This document shows positions 17,486-25,935 of a stretch of 41,208 nucleotides of DNA, in pieces. Under the pieces are notes generated by a model that saw only the letters and a program-made list of their open reading frames with translations, ran no database searches and had not been told where the DNA came from. Numbering within the stretch: the stretch's first letter is position 1; each line of letters opens with the position of its first letter. The translations under genes and the position numbers were made by a program. The stretch spans positions 4,033,823 to 4,075,030 of the forward strand of contig NZ_CM000745.1 in NCBI RefSeq assembly GCF_000161455.1, given 5' to 3'. The DNA is from Bacillus pseudomycoides DSM 12442 (GTDB taxonomy: Bacteria > Bacillota > Bacilli > Bacillales > Bacillaceae_G).

Positions 17486-18628
17486 ATGAGAGTCGCCATA
17501 TTTACTGATACATTTACACCGCAAGTAAATGGCGTGGCAAACACACTAGATCGTTTGACCCTTTATTTTCAAAAACAAAATATTGCTTACTCCGTATTCG
17601 CACCGCAACATACAGCAGAAGATGATTTCGTAGCCAATGTGAATAAAATGAGAAGTATTCCGCTAAAAATACTGTATCCAGAATGTCGATTCGCTTTTCC
17701 AACTCCGCGTATTAAGCGGGAACTTCTTAACTTTCAGCCGGATATCATTCATGTCGCTACTCCTTTTAACATGGGGCTATGCGGCATGTATTACGCGAAA
17801 AAATTAAATATCCCTCTTGTCGGTTCTTATCACACTGACTTTGATTCCTACTTGCAATATTATAAAATTGAATTTTTCTCCAATATGTTATGGAATTATT
17901 TAAAGTGGTTTCACAGTAGTATGCAAAAAAACTTTGTCCCTTCTCCTGAAACATTACAGCAATTAACTCAAAAGGGATTTCGAAATTTATATATATGGGG
18001 GCGCGGCGTAGATTGTTCCCTCTTCCATCAGTCTTACAATAAAGACCTATTCCGAAAAAAATATAATATTACTGCTCCATACATTCTTTCCTATATCGGA
18101 CGCATTGCCCCTGAAAAAGATATCGAAACACTGCGTACACTGATTCACACAACAATAAAAGAGCGAAAAGATAATATTCATTGGCTCATTGCAGGAGATG
18201 GTCCCCTTGCTGAAGAATTACGTGAAACTTTACCAGCAAACGTTACGTTTACGGGATATTTACAAGAAGAAAATTTAGCAGAAGCTTATGCATGCTCCGA
18301 TCTCATGGTATTTCCATCGGCCACAGAAACGTTTGGCAATGTCGTTCTTGAATCGCTCGCATGTGGTACACCAGTCGTTGGTGCGAATTCTGGCGGGGTA
18401 AAAAATATTATTACAGATGGAAAAACAGGTTTTCTTTGCGAGCCCAAAAATTCGAACTCATTTTTATCATCTATTTATCAGTTATTAAATAACGAAGAAA
18501 TGCGTAAACAGATGGGCATAGCCGCTAGATTCTACGCCACTACACAAAGCTGGGATGAAATTTTTCATGGTTTATACATGCAATATGAAGAGGTGCTTCA
18601 CCAAAATAATACCGAACTACTTGCGTAA
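17486..18628 (+). CDS. GT4-family glycosyltransferase
   Basis: 380-residue GT-B fold enzyme. N-terminal acceptor domain begins FTDTFTPQVNGVANTLDRL with HVATPFNMG and SYHTDFDSYL; the C-terminal nucleotide-sugar domain has YIGRIAPEKDIETL, the EX7E-type FPSATETFGNVVLESLACG and TPVVGANSGG. The profile resembles glycolipid or mannosyl transferases acting on diacylglycerol or polyprenol lipids (MgtA/PimB-like). The acceptor cannot be read from sequence. GGAGAG precedes the ATG. Cotranscribed with the PAP2 phosphatase, which may process its lipid. Confidence 0.9.
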   Translation: MRVAIFTDTFTPQVNGVANTLDRLTLYFQKQNIAYSVFAPQHTAEDDFVANVNKMRSIPLKILYPECRFAFPTPRIKRELLNFQPDIIHVATPFNMGLCGMYYAKKLNIPLVGSYHTDFDSYLQYYKIEFFSNMLWNYLKWFHSSMQKNFVPSPETLQQLTQKGFRNLYIWGRGVDCSLFHQSYNKDLFRKKYNITAPYILSYIGRIAPEKDIETLRTLIHTTIKERKDNIHWLIAGDGPLAEELRETLPANVTFTGYLQEENLAEAYACSDLMVFPSATETFGNVVLESLACGTPVVGANSGGVKNIITDGKTGFLCEPKNSNSFLSSIYQLLNNEEMRKQMGIAARFYATTQSWDEIFHGLYMQYEEVLHQNNTELLA

Positions 18629-18687
18629 TAAAAAAATTGACCTCAAAACATATAACAATGAACTCATCCATCGTATTCATAAAGAGC

Positions 18688-18721
18688 AAAAAGGTATGAC
18701 TCTATAACGTCATACCTTTTT
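18688..18721. terminator. Bidirectional terminator between the GT4 gene and mobA
   Basis: AAAAAGGTATGAC-tctataac-GTCATACCTTTTT perfect stem, T/A-flanked on both sides. It overlaps the mobA stop codon and can serve both convergent units. Confidence 0.88.
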
Positions 18722-19318
18722 GTTCTTTTTCTCATTCAGTAACCGCGCATATTCCTCTTTTGTATTTACATTCACAAATAATTCTTTCGCTACATTCCAT
18801 TCCTCTTCCATCACATATTTTACGTTGCACTGTGATAAAAGTTGTCCCATACTTCGTTTTTCTTCATTTAGTAATACGCATATTTTTTCTTTTACACGAT
18901 AATGATACGCTGCTAATAACGGCTGCTTTCTTCCATCAATAACCGGAACAATTGCCTCATATTCACCACTTATTTGTCCTATTAATGCTGTAATCCACTC
19001 ATTTGAAAGGTTCGGTGCATCACAAGGCGAAACGATATACCACTCCGTCTCTATATGCTCCATCCCCGATACAATTCCAGCAAGCGGTCCATCTCCTTTA
19101 TAGGGAGGAATATCTTCTATAACAGGAACGTCTACTAAGGTAACAATTCTTTCTTTTATATCAGGATGACTAATCACAACTACATCTTGTATAGTATCCC
19201 GCACCATTTGAACAATCTGTTCGATAAAAGTATGTCCTTGCCAGCTTGCCAATGCTTTCGGCTCACCAAATCGTCTCGACATACCACCAGCTAATACAAT
19301 CCCAGCGAGCTTTTTCAT
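18710..19318 (-). CDS. mobA: Molybdenum cofactor guanylyltransferase MobA
   Basis: 202-residue nucleotidyltransferase that joins GMP to molybdopterin to give MGD. N-terminal GTP-binding signature LAGGMSRRFGEPKAL (about residues 9-23), metal-binding VSPCDAPNLS, and IVPVIDGRKQPLLAAYH near the middle. The start codon overlaps the end of moaB by 4 bp. The other Moco genes are not in this window. ATG at 19318. Confidence 0.93.
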   Translation of the reverse strand: MKKLAGIVLAGGMSRRFGEPKALASWQGHTFIEQIVQMVRDTIQDVVVISHPDIKERIVTLVDVPVIEDIPPYKGDGPLAGIVSGMEHIETEWYIVSPCDAPNLSNEWITALIGQISGEYEAIVPVIDGRKQPLLAAYHYRVKEKICVLLNEEKRSMGQLLSQCNVKYVMEEEWNVAKELFVNVNTKEEYARLLNEKKNKKV

Positions 19319-19824
19319 TGACGATGCAACTCAAATGTAATGTGTCCTAACTCTGGTAAAATTAATTTATTCATCGCAAGGCGAACTGCCCCGCTAGAAC
19401 CTGGCATCGAAAAGACAACTTTTCTTCCAATTGTTCCGCCAATTGCTCTACTTAGCATTGCAGCGCTGCCGATATCTTCTAAATAACTAATCATCCGAAA
19501 CAATTCACCAAATCCAACAATTTCTTTATCTAATAATGCCGAAACCGCCTCAATCGTAACATCACGCTTTGTAATACCAGTTCCTCCATTTGTTAAGACA
19601 ACATCAACATCTTCTTGATGATATCCACTTAATACAGCTTGCCTAATACTTTCTTTATCATCTTTTACAATTTTATAAGCGGTTACTATATGGCCCGCTT
19701 CTAATAATAATTCTTTTAACAACTTACCACTCTTATCCGTCTCTTCTGTACGTGTATCAGAGATTGTAATAATTTTACAACGAACCTCTGTGGGTGCTTG
19801 TTGTTTATGTTCTATTACGCTCAT
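19315..19824 (-). CDS. moaB: Molybdopterin adenylyltransferase family protein MoaB
   Basis: 169-residue MoaB/MogA fold protein. Family motifs: ITISDTRTEETDKSG at about residue 20, LTNGGTGITKRDVTIEAV in the middle, and the C-terminal FSMPGSSGAVRLAMNKLILPELGH. It adenylates or prepares molybdopterin before metal insertion. GGGGCG precedes the ATG. First gene of a two-gene moaB-mobA unit. Confidence 0.93.
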   Translation of the reverse strand: MSVIEHKQQAPTEVRCKIITISDTRTEETDKSGKLLKELLLEAGHIVTAYKIVKDDKESIRQAVLSGYHQEDVDVVLTNGGTGITKRDVTIEAVSALLDKEIVGFGELFRMISYLEDIGSAAMLSRAIGGTIGRKVVFSMPGSSGAVRLAMNKLILPELGHITFELHRQ

Positions 19825-20232
19825 TTTTATTCGCCCCTTCTTATGAACTACTCATAATTTTATCATATCGTATAGAAACTTTATTACATATGAAATACAT
19901 CACATATCCACAATTATCTATTACATAACCGAAACATCATGATACAATATAAGTATATATAACCATAAAAAGGGAGTTTATCTATATCTCTTTATAATCT
20001 TAAACAACCTGTCCCATGAATTCCTTTTCTTATAATCCTAATTCCCTTCCAATTCATTACCTATAGATTAGATATCAATTTTCTAAAATGATACGTATTC
20101 ATGCTAGACGACTCTATTCGTTATTATCGAGAACCGTGGTTCCTCTTGCTTTATTTTATTTCAATGGATTAGGAATCGCACGAAATAACCAGATACATAC
20201 TAAATAAATTTTCATAATTAGGAGGTTCATTC
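19825..20232. other. 408-bp intergenic region
   Basis: AT-rich spacer between moaB (minus) and a small membrane protein (plus). It has several very short open frames, the longest 20088-20207 (39 codons, starting MIRIHARRLYSLL) without a ribosome-binding site. No terminator or riboswitch recognised. Confidence 0.5.
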
Positions 20233-20412
20233 ATGGAACTTTATCAAAAACTCACAACGGTATTTATCCTTCTATTTGTCGCTTCCATCAGTGCTGGGAT
20301 GGCATTAAAGGATGCTGTTCCATATTCAGCAATTGGCGGCTGGGGATTTGCGACACTCTTTTTACTATGCAGTGCATTTTGTGCTGGAAAAGCGCGTCAA
20401 AAGAAAGGATGA
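20233..20412 (+). CDS. Small two-helix membrane protein, 59 residues
   Basis: Starts MELYQKLTTVF after a strong AGGAGG (20220-20225). Two hydrophobic segments: TVFILLFVASISAGMAL and GWGFATLFLLCSAFCAG, then a basic tail GKARQKKG, giving a hairpin topology with the tail in the cytoplasm. Similar in size and layout to small Bacillus membrane proteins of the YlaF/DUF5325 type, but I cannot assign it firmly. It begins a run of closely spaced plus-strand genes ending at 21570; the next gene starts 6 bp after its stop. Confidence 0.75.
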   Translation: MELYQKLTTVFILLFVASISAGMALKDAVPYSAIGGWGFATLFLLCSAFCAGKARQKKG

Positions 20413-20418
20413 TGACCA

Positions 20419-20610
20419 TTGTTTCGCAAAAAAACTACAATTTGCAGATCATGCGGAAAAGAGATTCAAACATATGAAAAAGCATGGATTCATATGCCGT
20501 TCCCTCCAAGCGGGATGACGAATATGAAAAAATATATTGAGCTTGATGGAGAAGTATATTGTGGTTCGTGTGTTGGAGTATTCACGAAACAAAATAATGA
20601 GGTGAAATAG
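20419..20610 (+). CDS. Small zinc-ribbon-like protein, 63 residues
   Basis: Two CXXC knuckles, CRSC near the N-terminus and CGSC at about residue 50, predict a zinc ribbon. The segment between has AWIHMPFPPSGMTNMKKYI. The start is TTG at 20419, with AAAGGATG upstream and only 6 bp after the preceding stop. Function unknown; annotations of such short proteins as transporter subunits would be misleading. Likely cotranscribed with its neighbours. Confidence 0.75.
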   Translation: MFRKKTTICRSCGKEIQTYEKAWIHMPFPPSGMTNMKKYIELDGEVYCGSCVGVFTKQNNEVK

Positions 20611-20623
20611 GAGGTATACCGAA

Positions 20624-21148
20624 TTGTTCGAATCAAATCGAATTCGCTTACGAAAGTTTTCAGAAGACGATATTCCCATCTATCATCTTTGGCGGAACGA
20701 TATAGAAGTTATGAATACCACTATCCTTAATCTTGATGTCCATTCCGTTCAAGAAACAGAAGCGTTTTGCAAACAAATCATCCACTCTCCCACTTCTAAA
20801 AGTTATATCATTGAACAAAAAGATAGTCATCTTCCTATTGGTCTCACTTCTTTAATTAACATCGATCCACACAATCGGAATGCGGAATGTATTATTGATA
20901 TCGGTAAAAAGAATTGCTGGGGACAAGGATACGGGAAAGAAGCCTTAACAGTGTTATTAAATTATGCCTTTTTAGAATTGAACTTACATCGTGTATCCTT
21001 ACGTGTATTTTCATTTAATGATAAAGCCATTTCTCTCTATAAAAAGCTCGGCTTTCAACATGAAGGTACCTGTAAAGAAGCTGTATTCCGAAATGGGAAA
21101 TGGCATGATATTGAAATGTTTGCCTTGCTGCAGAACAACTACAAGTAA
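20624..21148 (+). CDS. GNAT-family N-acetyltransferase (RimJ/RimL-like)
   Basis: 174-residue acetyl-CoA-dependent acetyltransferase. N-terminal RLRKFSEDDIPIYHLWRND is typical of the RimJ/RimL branch; the acetyl-CoA loop is GKKNCWGQGYGKEAL, and the C-terminal motif LGFQHEGTCKEAVFRNGKWHD is conserved. Substrate could be a protein N-terminus, an amine or a drug. The start is TTG at 20624 with GGAGGT upstream. 13 bp after the zinc-ribbon gene. Confidence 0.88.
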   Translation: MFESNRIRLRKFSEDDIPIYHLWRNDIEVMNTTILNLDVHSVQETEAFCKQIIHSPTSKSYIIEQKDSHLPIGLTSLINIDPHNRNAECIIDIGKKNCWGQGYGKEALTVLLNYAFLELNLHRVSLRVFSFNDKAISLYKKLGFQHEGTCKEAVFRNGKWHDIEMFALLQNNYK

Positions 21149-21207
21149 TGTGAAATTTCCATCAGTGAAGAATGTAAAACAACTACTTTTTAAGGTGGTA
21201 AATAAAT

Positions 21208-21570
21208 AAAAAAGTAATCCTTACTATACTAATCATCTGTGTATACTGCTTTCCGTTCGTATATTTTTCCATGTATAAAGATTTCACTGATCGTTCTATG
21301 ATTGGTTATTTCATTATGCTGCTTGTAACCTCACTACTTGCTTTTTGTTGTAAATGCTTGAATACTACAGCCACTTTTATAATAGGCAATATATTATCTG
21401 CAATAATCTCATATTATTTTATCCATGTAACAAGTGATGAATATTTTGGGGGATATTTTAAACCACTAACACCCATCCAATTATTGACAGTAGTTAACTT
21501 CCTAAATTTGATTCCACAATTATGTGCAATCAAATTAGCCAATATACATTTGAATAAAGTTCAAGATTAA
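21208..21570 (+). pseudogene. Membrane protein gene with lost start codon
   Basis: The reading frame KKVILTILIICVYCFPFVYF runs straight into the 99-codon frame starting at ATG 21271 and ends at 21570. It predicts four hydrophobic helices and about 121 residues. AAGGTGG (21192-21198) sits correctly 7 nt before AT followed by six A and G at 21206-21214. A gene of this type would read ATG followed by AAAAAAG; the G of ATG is absent. The internal ATG at 21271 has no ribosome-binding site and would remove helix 1. So either a one-base deletion inactivates the gene or the assembly lost a base. Family not recognised. Confidence 0.6.
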
Positions 21571-21599
21571 CTTTACCCAAATGTGTGTTAACATGCCTA

Positions 21600-21639
21600 A
21601 AAAAAAAAGCTTCGCGCCTTCGCGCAAAGCTTTTTTCTT
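21600..21639 (-). terminator. Terminator of metK
   Basis: Stem AAAAAAGCTT-CGCG / CGCG-AAGCTTTTTT just after the metK stop; A/T flanks allow action in both directions. Confidence 0.88.
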
Positions 21640-21645
21640 CTTATA

Positions 21646-22845
21646 TTATAGACCAGCTTGCTCTTTTAAAGTTGCTGCTTTGTCTGTACGTTCCCATGAA
21701 AGCTCTACATCAGTACGTCCGAAGTGGCCGTAAGCTGCTGTTTGTTTGTAAATCGGGCGACGTAAGTCTAACATTTTGATGATACCAGCTGGGCGAAGAT
21801 CGAAGTTGTTACGAACTAGTTCTACTAGTACTTCTTCAGATACTTTACCAGTGCCGAATGTATCAACTGAAATTGATACTGGTTGTGCCACGCCGATTGC
21901 GTATGCAAGTTGTACTTCTGCTTTTTCAGCAAGACCAGCTGCTACGATGTTTTTCGCAACATAACGAGCTGCGTATGCTGCAGAACGGTCAACTTTTGTT
22001 GCATCTTTACCAGAGAATGCACCGCCGCCGTGACGAGCGTATCCGCCGTAAGTATCAACGATAATTTTGCGTCCTGTTAAACCAGCATCCCCTTGTGGTC
22101 CACCGATTACGAAGCGCCCCGTTGGGTTAATGAAGAATTTCGTTTCCTCATCCATTAATTCTGCTGGTACTACAGCTTTGATTACGTGCTCTTTTAAGTC
22201 GCGATCGATTTGTTCCCATGTAGCTTCTGGATGATGCTGTGTAGAAATTACAATTGTATCGATGCGTACTGGTTTACCATTTTCATCATACTCAACTGTA
22301 ACTTGCGTTTTACCGTCTGGACGTAAATATTCTAATGTTTCATCTTTACGAACTTCCGTTAAACGACGAGCTAATTTGTGAGCAAGTGAGATTGGAAGTG
22401 GCATTAATTCTTTTGTTTCATTACATGCGAAACCAAACATTAAACCTTGGTCCCCTGCACCAATTGCCTCAATCTCAGCGTCAGTCATTTGACCTTCACG
22501 TGCTTCTAACGCTTGGTCAACACCCATAGCGATGTCAGCAGATTGCTCATCGATAGATGTTAAAACTGCACAAGTTTCTGCATCGAATCCGTATTTTGCA
22601 CGAGTGTAACCGATACCTTGAATTGTTTCACGAACGATTTTTGGAATATCTACATAAGTAGAAGTCGTAATTTCCCCCGCTACCAATACTAAACCAGTTG
22701 TTACTGTTGTTTCACAAGCTACACGTGCATTTGCGTCTTTTGCTAAGATCGCGTCTAAAATTGAATCAGAAATTTGGTCACAAATTTTATCTGGATGTCC
22801 TTCAGTTACAGACTCAGATGTGAACAGATGACGTTGTTTTGTCAT
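21646..22845 (-). CDS. metK: S-adenosylmethionine synthetase
   Basis: 399-residue MetK makes SAM from methionine and ATP in the cytoplasm. Signatures: GHPDKICDQISDSI near residues 15-29, GAGDQGLMFGFA in the middle, and the P-loop-like GGGAFSGKD around residue 270. ATG at 22845 has GGAGG upstream. Transcribed away from pckA. Controlled by the SAM riboswitch and a consensus promoter upstream; terminates at 21600-21639. Confidence 0.98.
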   Translation of the reverse strand: MTKQRHLFTSESVTEGHPDKICDQISDSILDAILAKDANARVACETTVTTGLVLVAGEITTSTYVDIPKIVRETIQGIGYTRAKYGFDAETCAVLTSIDEQSADIAMGVDQALEAREGQMTDAEIEAIGAGDQGLMFGFACNETKELMPLPISLAHKLARRLTEVRKDETLEYLRPDGKTQVTVEYDENGKPVRIDTIVISTQHHPEATWEQIDRDLKEHVIKAVVPAELMDEETKFFINPTGRFVIGGPQGDAGLTGRKIIVDTYGGYARHGGGAFSGKDATKVDRSAAYAARYVAKNIVAAGLAEKAEVQLAYAIGVAQPVSISVDTFGTGKVSEEVLVELVRNNFDLRPAGIIKMLDLRRPIYKQTAAYGHFGRTDVELSWERTDKAATLKEQAGL

Positions 22846-22944
22846 GTGGTAAACCTCCCTACAGTAATCGTATATATTGTACGGAACTCATCCTTAATTT
22901 GCCACAAACTGCGACATTCATTTATTCTCCCACACAAGTATAAA

Positions 22945-23132
22945 GAAAAACCTTTCCTATATAGAGGAAAGGTTTGATTTGCTACTTGCATACTGCTTTT
23001 TGCCCTTCGCTCTTATCGTTCGAGACCGTTCGCCTCGCACAGGTTTTAGCACCTATTCACTTGTTTATTACCGTTACAAGTGAGGTTGCTGGGCTTCATC
23101 GGGCCTGTCCCTCCGCCAGCTCGGGATAAGAG
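22945..23132 (-). promoter_or_regulatory. SAM-I riboswitch (S-box) upstream of metK
   Basis: On the minus strand the S-box core reads CTCTTATCCCGAGCTGGCGG, then AGGGACAGGCCCGATGAAG and CCCAGCAACC. P1 is closed by CTCTTATC (23132-23125) with GATAAGAG (23017-23010). It is followed by a terminator AAACCTTTCCT / AGGAAAGGTTT with T tail at 22975-22945. When SAM is abundant the leader terminates. The logic fits control of metK by its own product. Confidence 0.96.
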
Positions 23133-23149
23133 AGTATCCGTCCCAACCT

Positions 23150-23178
23150 ATACTAAAGAAATGATATTCATTTGTCAA
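23150..23178 (-). promoter_or_regulatory. SigA promoter of metK
   Basis: Minus strand: TTGACA (23178-23173), 17-nt spacer, TAGTAT (23155-23150), placing the start near 23143, just before the riboswitch P1 stem. Confidence 0.8.
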
Positions 23179-23295
23179 TTAATATTCACATATTCCTACA
23201 AGTTTTTCGCATTATTTGTTGGACGAAATATAAATAGGAAAATAATACATTCGCACAAACAAAAATAAATAAATAGTATACATTATTTATATGAT

Positions 23296-23306
23296 TGTGT
23301 TATACT
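23296..23306 (+). promoter_or_regulatory. Putative CcpN operator over the pckA -10 box
   Basis: TGTGTTATACT fits the published CcpN consensus TRTGHYATAYW at every position and contains the likely -10 TATACT (23301-23306). In B. subtilis CcpN represses pckA and gapB during growth on glucose. Inferred from motif and gene identity. Confidence 0.55.
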
Positions 23307-23361
23307 CTTGATGGGGATTACGAGAAATATTTCATTAAAATGAAAAGGATGGTATATAAAT

Positions 23362-24948
23362 ATGAGTACTGTGAATGTCCAAATTGGATTACACGAATTA
23401 CTGAACGGAAGCAATGCACAGGTTCAATTAAGCGTTCCACAATTAGTGGAAAAAGTACTAATGAGAAATGAAGGAAAATTAACTTCTACTGGTGCCGTCT
23501 CTGCTTCTACAGGAAAATATACAGGACGTTCTCCTAAAGATAAATTTATTGTGAAAGAAGCGTCGGTTGCCGATAAGATTGCTTGGGGACCTGTAAATCA
23601 ACCGATTTCTGAAGAACATTTTAATAAATTATATACAAAAGTATTAGAATACTTAAAGGAAAAAGAAGAATTATTCGTATTTAAAGGATTCGCTGGTGCT
23701 GATCGTAACTATCGTCTTCCATTACAAGTTGTTAACGAATATGCATGGCACAATTTATTTGTACATCAATTATTTATTCGTCCAACTGAAGAAGAATTAA
23801 CAAATCATGAAGCTGAGTTCACAATTGTTTCTGCACCAAGCTTTAAAGCAGATCCAGAGATCGACGGTACAAACTCTGAAGCATTCATCATGGTTTCATT
23901 TGAAAAACGCATCGTATTAATCGGTGGTACGGAATACGCTGGAGAAATGAAAAAATCAATCTTCTCTATTATGAACTTCTTACTTCCAGAACAAGATATT
24001 TTATCTATGCACTGCTCTGCAAATGTAGGTGAAGAAGGCGATGTCGCTTTATTCTTCGGTTTATCTGGAACAGGTAAAACAACATTATCTGCTGACCCAC
24101 ACCGTAAATTAATTGGTGATGATGAGCACGGTTGGTCTGATAACGGTGTATTCAATATTGAAGGCGGTTGCTACGCAAAATGTATTAACCTTTCTCATGA
24201 AAAAGAGCCGCAAATTTTTGATGCCATTACATTCGGATCTGTACTTGAGAACGTTGTAATTGATGATCAAACACGCGTTGCAGATTACAATGATACTACA
24301 TTAACAGAAAATACACGTGCTGCATACCCAATTGATGCGATTGATAATATCGTCGTACCAAGTGTTGCTGGACATCCAAATACAATTATTTTCTTAACTG
24401 CTGATGCATCTGGGGTATTACCTCCAATCAGTAAATTAAATAAAGAGCAAGCTATGTACCATTTCTTAAGCGGTTACACTAGCAAACTAGCTGGAACAGA
24501 GCGCGGCGTAACATCTCCGCAAGCGACATTCTCAACTTGCTTCGGTTCTCCATTCTTACCACTTGATGCATCTCGCTATGCTGAAATGCTTGGTGAGAAG
24601 ATCGAGAAACATGATGCAAAAGTATTCCTAGTAAACACTGGCTGGACTGGTGGCGAATACGGCGTTGGAAAACGTATGAACTTAGGTTACACTCGTGCAA
24701 TGGTGCAAGCCGCATTAAACGGCGAGCTTGATAACGCTGAAACAGTGAAACATGACATCTTCGGTCTTGAAGTACCACTTCATGTACCAGGTGTACCTGA
24801 TGAAGTATTAATGCCTGAACAAACATGGGCTGATAAATCTGCTTACAAAGCAAAAGCAATCGAACTTGCAGGTAAATTCAAAGAAAACTTCAAGAAGTTC
24901 GAGAACGTTTCTGAAAACATGATCAAATTAGGCGGTCCAATCGCTTAA
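23362..24948 (+). CDS. pckA: Phosphoenolpyruvate carboxykinase (ATP)
   Basis: 528-residue PckA converts oxaloacetate and ATP to phosphoenolpyruvate, CO2 and ADP, the first committed step of gluconeogenesis. Signatures: RSPKDKFIV (oxaloacetate Arg), kinase-1 loop GLSGTGKTTLS, kinase-2 LIGDDEHGWSDNGVFNIEGG, and NTGWTGGEYGVGKRM. AAGGATGG precedes the ATG. Head-to-head with metK across 516 bp that hold both promoters and the SAM riboswitch. The 3' untranslated region contains a predicted hairpin and a terminator. Confidence 0.98.
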   Translation: MSTVNVQIGLHELLNGSNAQVQLSVPQLVEKVLMRNEGKLTSTGAVSASTGKYTGRSPKDKFIVKEASVADKIAWGPVNQPISEEHFNKLYTKVLEYLKEKEELFVFKGFAGADRNYRLPLQVVNEYAWHNLFVHQLFIRPTEEELTNHEAEFTIVSAPSFKADPEIDGTNSEAFIMVSFEKRIVLIGGTEYAGEMKKSIFSIMNFLLPEQDILSMHCSANVGEEGDVALFFGLSGTGKTTLSADPHRKLIGDDEHGWSDNGVFNIEGGCYAKCINLSHEKEPQIFDAITFGSVLENVVIDDQTRVADYNDTTLTENTRAAYPIDAIDNIVVPSVAGHPNTIIFLTADASGVLPPISKLNKEQAMYHFLSGYTSKLAGTERGVTSPQATFSTCFGSPFLPLDASRYAEMLGEKIEKHDAKVFLVNTGWTGGEYGVGKRMNLGYTRAMVQAALNGELDNAETVKHDIFGLEVPLHVPGVPDEVLMPEQTWADKSAYKAKAIELAGKFKENFKKFENVSENMIKLGGPIA

Positions 24949-24989
24949 TTTAACCTTTACTGTTTGAATACCCCTTTACTCATATGAAT

Positions 24990-25062
24990 AAGTATGTTGT
25001 AGCCTAAAAAGTGCGCGTACTCACCGACAAAACCCATGCGGCTTAATAGGTTACACATACTT
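24990..25062 (+). other. Structured 3' untranslated segment after pckA
   Basis: AAGTATG and TGTAGCC (24990-25004) can pair with GGTTACA and CATACTT (25049-25062), closing a 44-nt loop with a GTGCGCG / CATGCGG inner region. The arms suggest a structured RNA or another dispersed repeat. Identity not recognised. Confidence 0.35.
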
Positions 25063-25070
25063 ACAATAAA

Positions 25071-25103
25071 AAAGAAGCTTACGATAAAAACGTAAGCTTC
25101 TTT
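25071..25103 (+). terminator. Terminator of pckA
   Basis: AAAGAAGCTTACG-ataaaaa-CGTAAGCTTCTTT stem with T-rich tail. Confidence 0.9.
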
Positions 25104-25112
25104 CTATATATA

Positions 25113-25270
25113 TTTTGATTTCCCAACATATAAATCGCGGCTTCGAAAACAAAAACAGATTCTCCACTCACTTTCTCCTTTTGTTTTCACGCGACATGGG
25201 GCGAAAAAAGGCACTGACCGCTTCTATCCATGGACGGAGCCTCTCTTCTACCTAAAAGAAAAGGTTTTTG
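25113..25270 (-). repeat. Dispersed ~165-bp intergenic repeat, copy A
   Basis: Aligned by eye to copies at 25936-26110 and 30631-30800, all in one orientation. Shared minus-strand blocks: CCTTTTCTTTTAGGT, AGAAGCGGTCAG, CGCCCCATGTC and TATATGTTGG. Size and structure recall the bcr1-type repeats of the B. cereus group (about 155 bp, mobile-like). The exact family needs a database comparison. Copy A lacks the distal TTTTTCAATTT flank shared by B and C. Confidence 0.7.
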
Positions 25271-25273
25271 TAT

Positions 25274-25645
25274 TTATTTCTTCGCATCCTTCATACTGTA
25301 ATACCCTAAATTAATAACGATTAAAAAATAACCACCCATAATTCCAACAGCAAATGCCCACATGACCATATGGTGTTCAATCTCATACATAATAATCGCA
25401 CCAAGTATCGCTGCTGCAAAGCGATTAATCATACCAAGTGTTGGTGCCTTACTCTTTTTTACAATACTATCTCCAAGCTTTTCAATACGTCTTCCTAAAA
25501 TCCAAACACAATACATACTAACGAGTAAACCAATCCCCACACCTAAAAAGTGAGCAGAAAAAGGTGTCATCGCCCAGCCTAATAGCATCGCGCCCAGCAA
25601 ATAATACATTTGGATTTTAAATGACCTTAGTGACATACCAATCAT
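25274..25645 (-). CDS. ATP synthase subunit I-like membrane protein
   Basis: 123 residues with four hydrophobic helices: MYYLLGAMLLGWAM, FLGVGIGLLVSMYCVWILG, RFAAAILGAIIMYEI and WAFAVGIMGGYFLIVINLGY. The layout and the GMINRFAAAILGAII segment fit the ATP-synt_I / AtpI family, a helper for assembly of the FoF1 ring or Mg2+ uptake. No atp operon is nearby, so this is a stand-alone member. Start chosen at 25645 (MIGMSLRSF), with AAAGGAG 6 nt upstream. The stop codon lies 3 bp from repeat copy A, and copy B lies about 290 bp upstream. Confidence 0.65.
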   Translation of the reverse strand: MIGMSLRSFKIQMYYLLGAMLLGWAMTPFSAHFLGVGIGLLVSMYCVWILGRRIEKLGDSIVKKSKAPTLGMINRFAAAILGAIIMYEIEHHMVMWAFAVGIMGGYFLIVINLGYYSMKDAKK

Positions 25646-25687
25646 GCAATTCTCCTTTATCATTATCATCTTATTTACATATCATCA

Positions 25688-25746
25688 GACTTTATCCCGC
25701 CTTAACGGGCAGGAAGTCCCCCACTGATTAAAGTTTCACTTTATCT
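25688..25746 (+). repeat. Short dispersed repeat, copy D1
   Basis: Has TTTATCCCGCC, a CGGGC arm and AAAGTTTCACTTTAT. The CCCGCC / GGGC arms can form a small hairpin. A diverged copy lies in opposite orientation at 30580-30628. Confidence 0.55.
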
Positions 25747-25935
25747 GTTACATTCAAAGAAAAACAACATAACCACTACACTTATGTTGTTAAAATATTT
25801 TTCAGAAATAATATTATACAAGATTTCTAGCTTGGAAGTAGGATCATTTTGTGACGTTTTTGCAAACATTTTTTCATAGATTTATAAAAAAGTGATATCA
25901 ATCTATAAGAATATGGATATGATGTATATATATCC

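Noticed and set aside
20088..20207. 39-codon open frame in the moaB upstream region
   Set aside because: No ribosome-binding site and no recognisable similarity.
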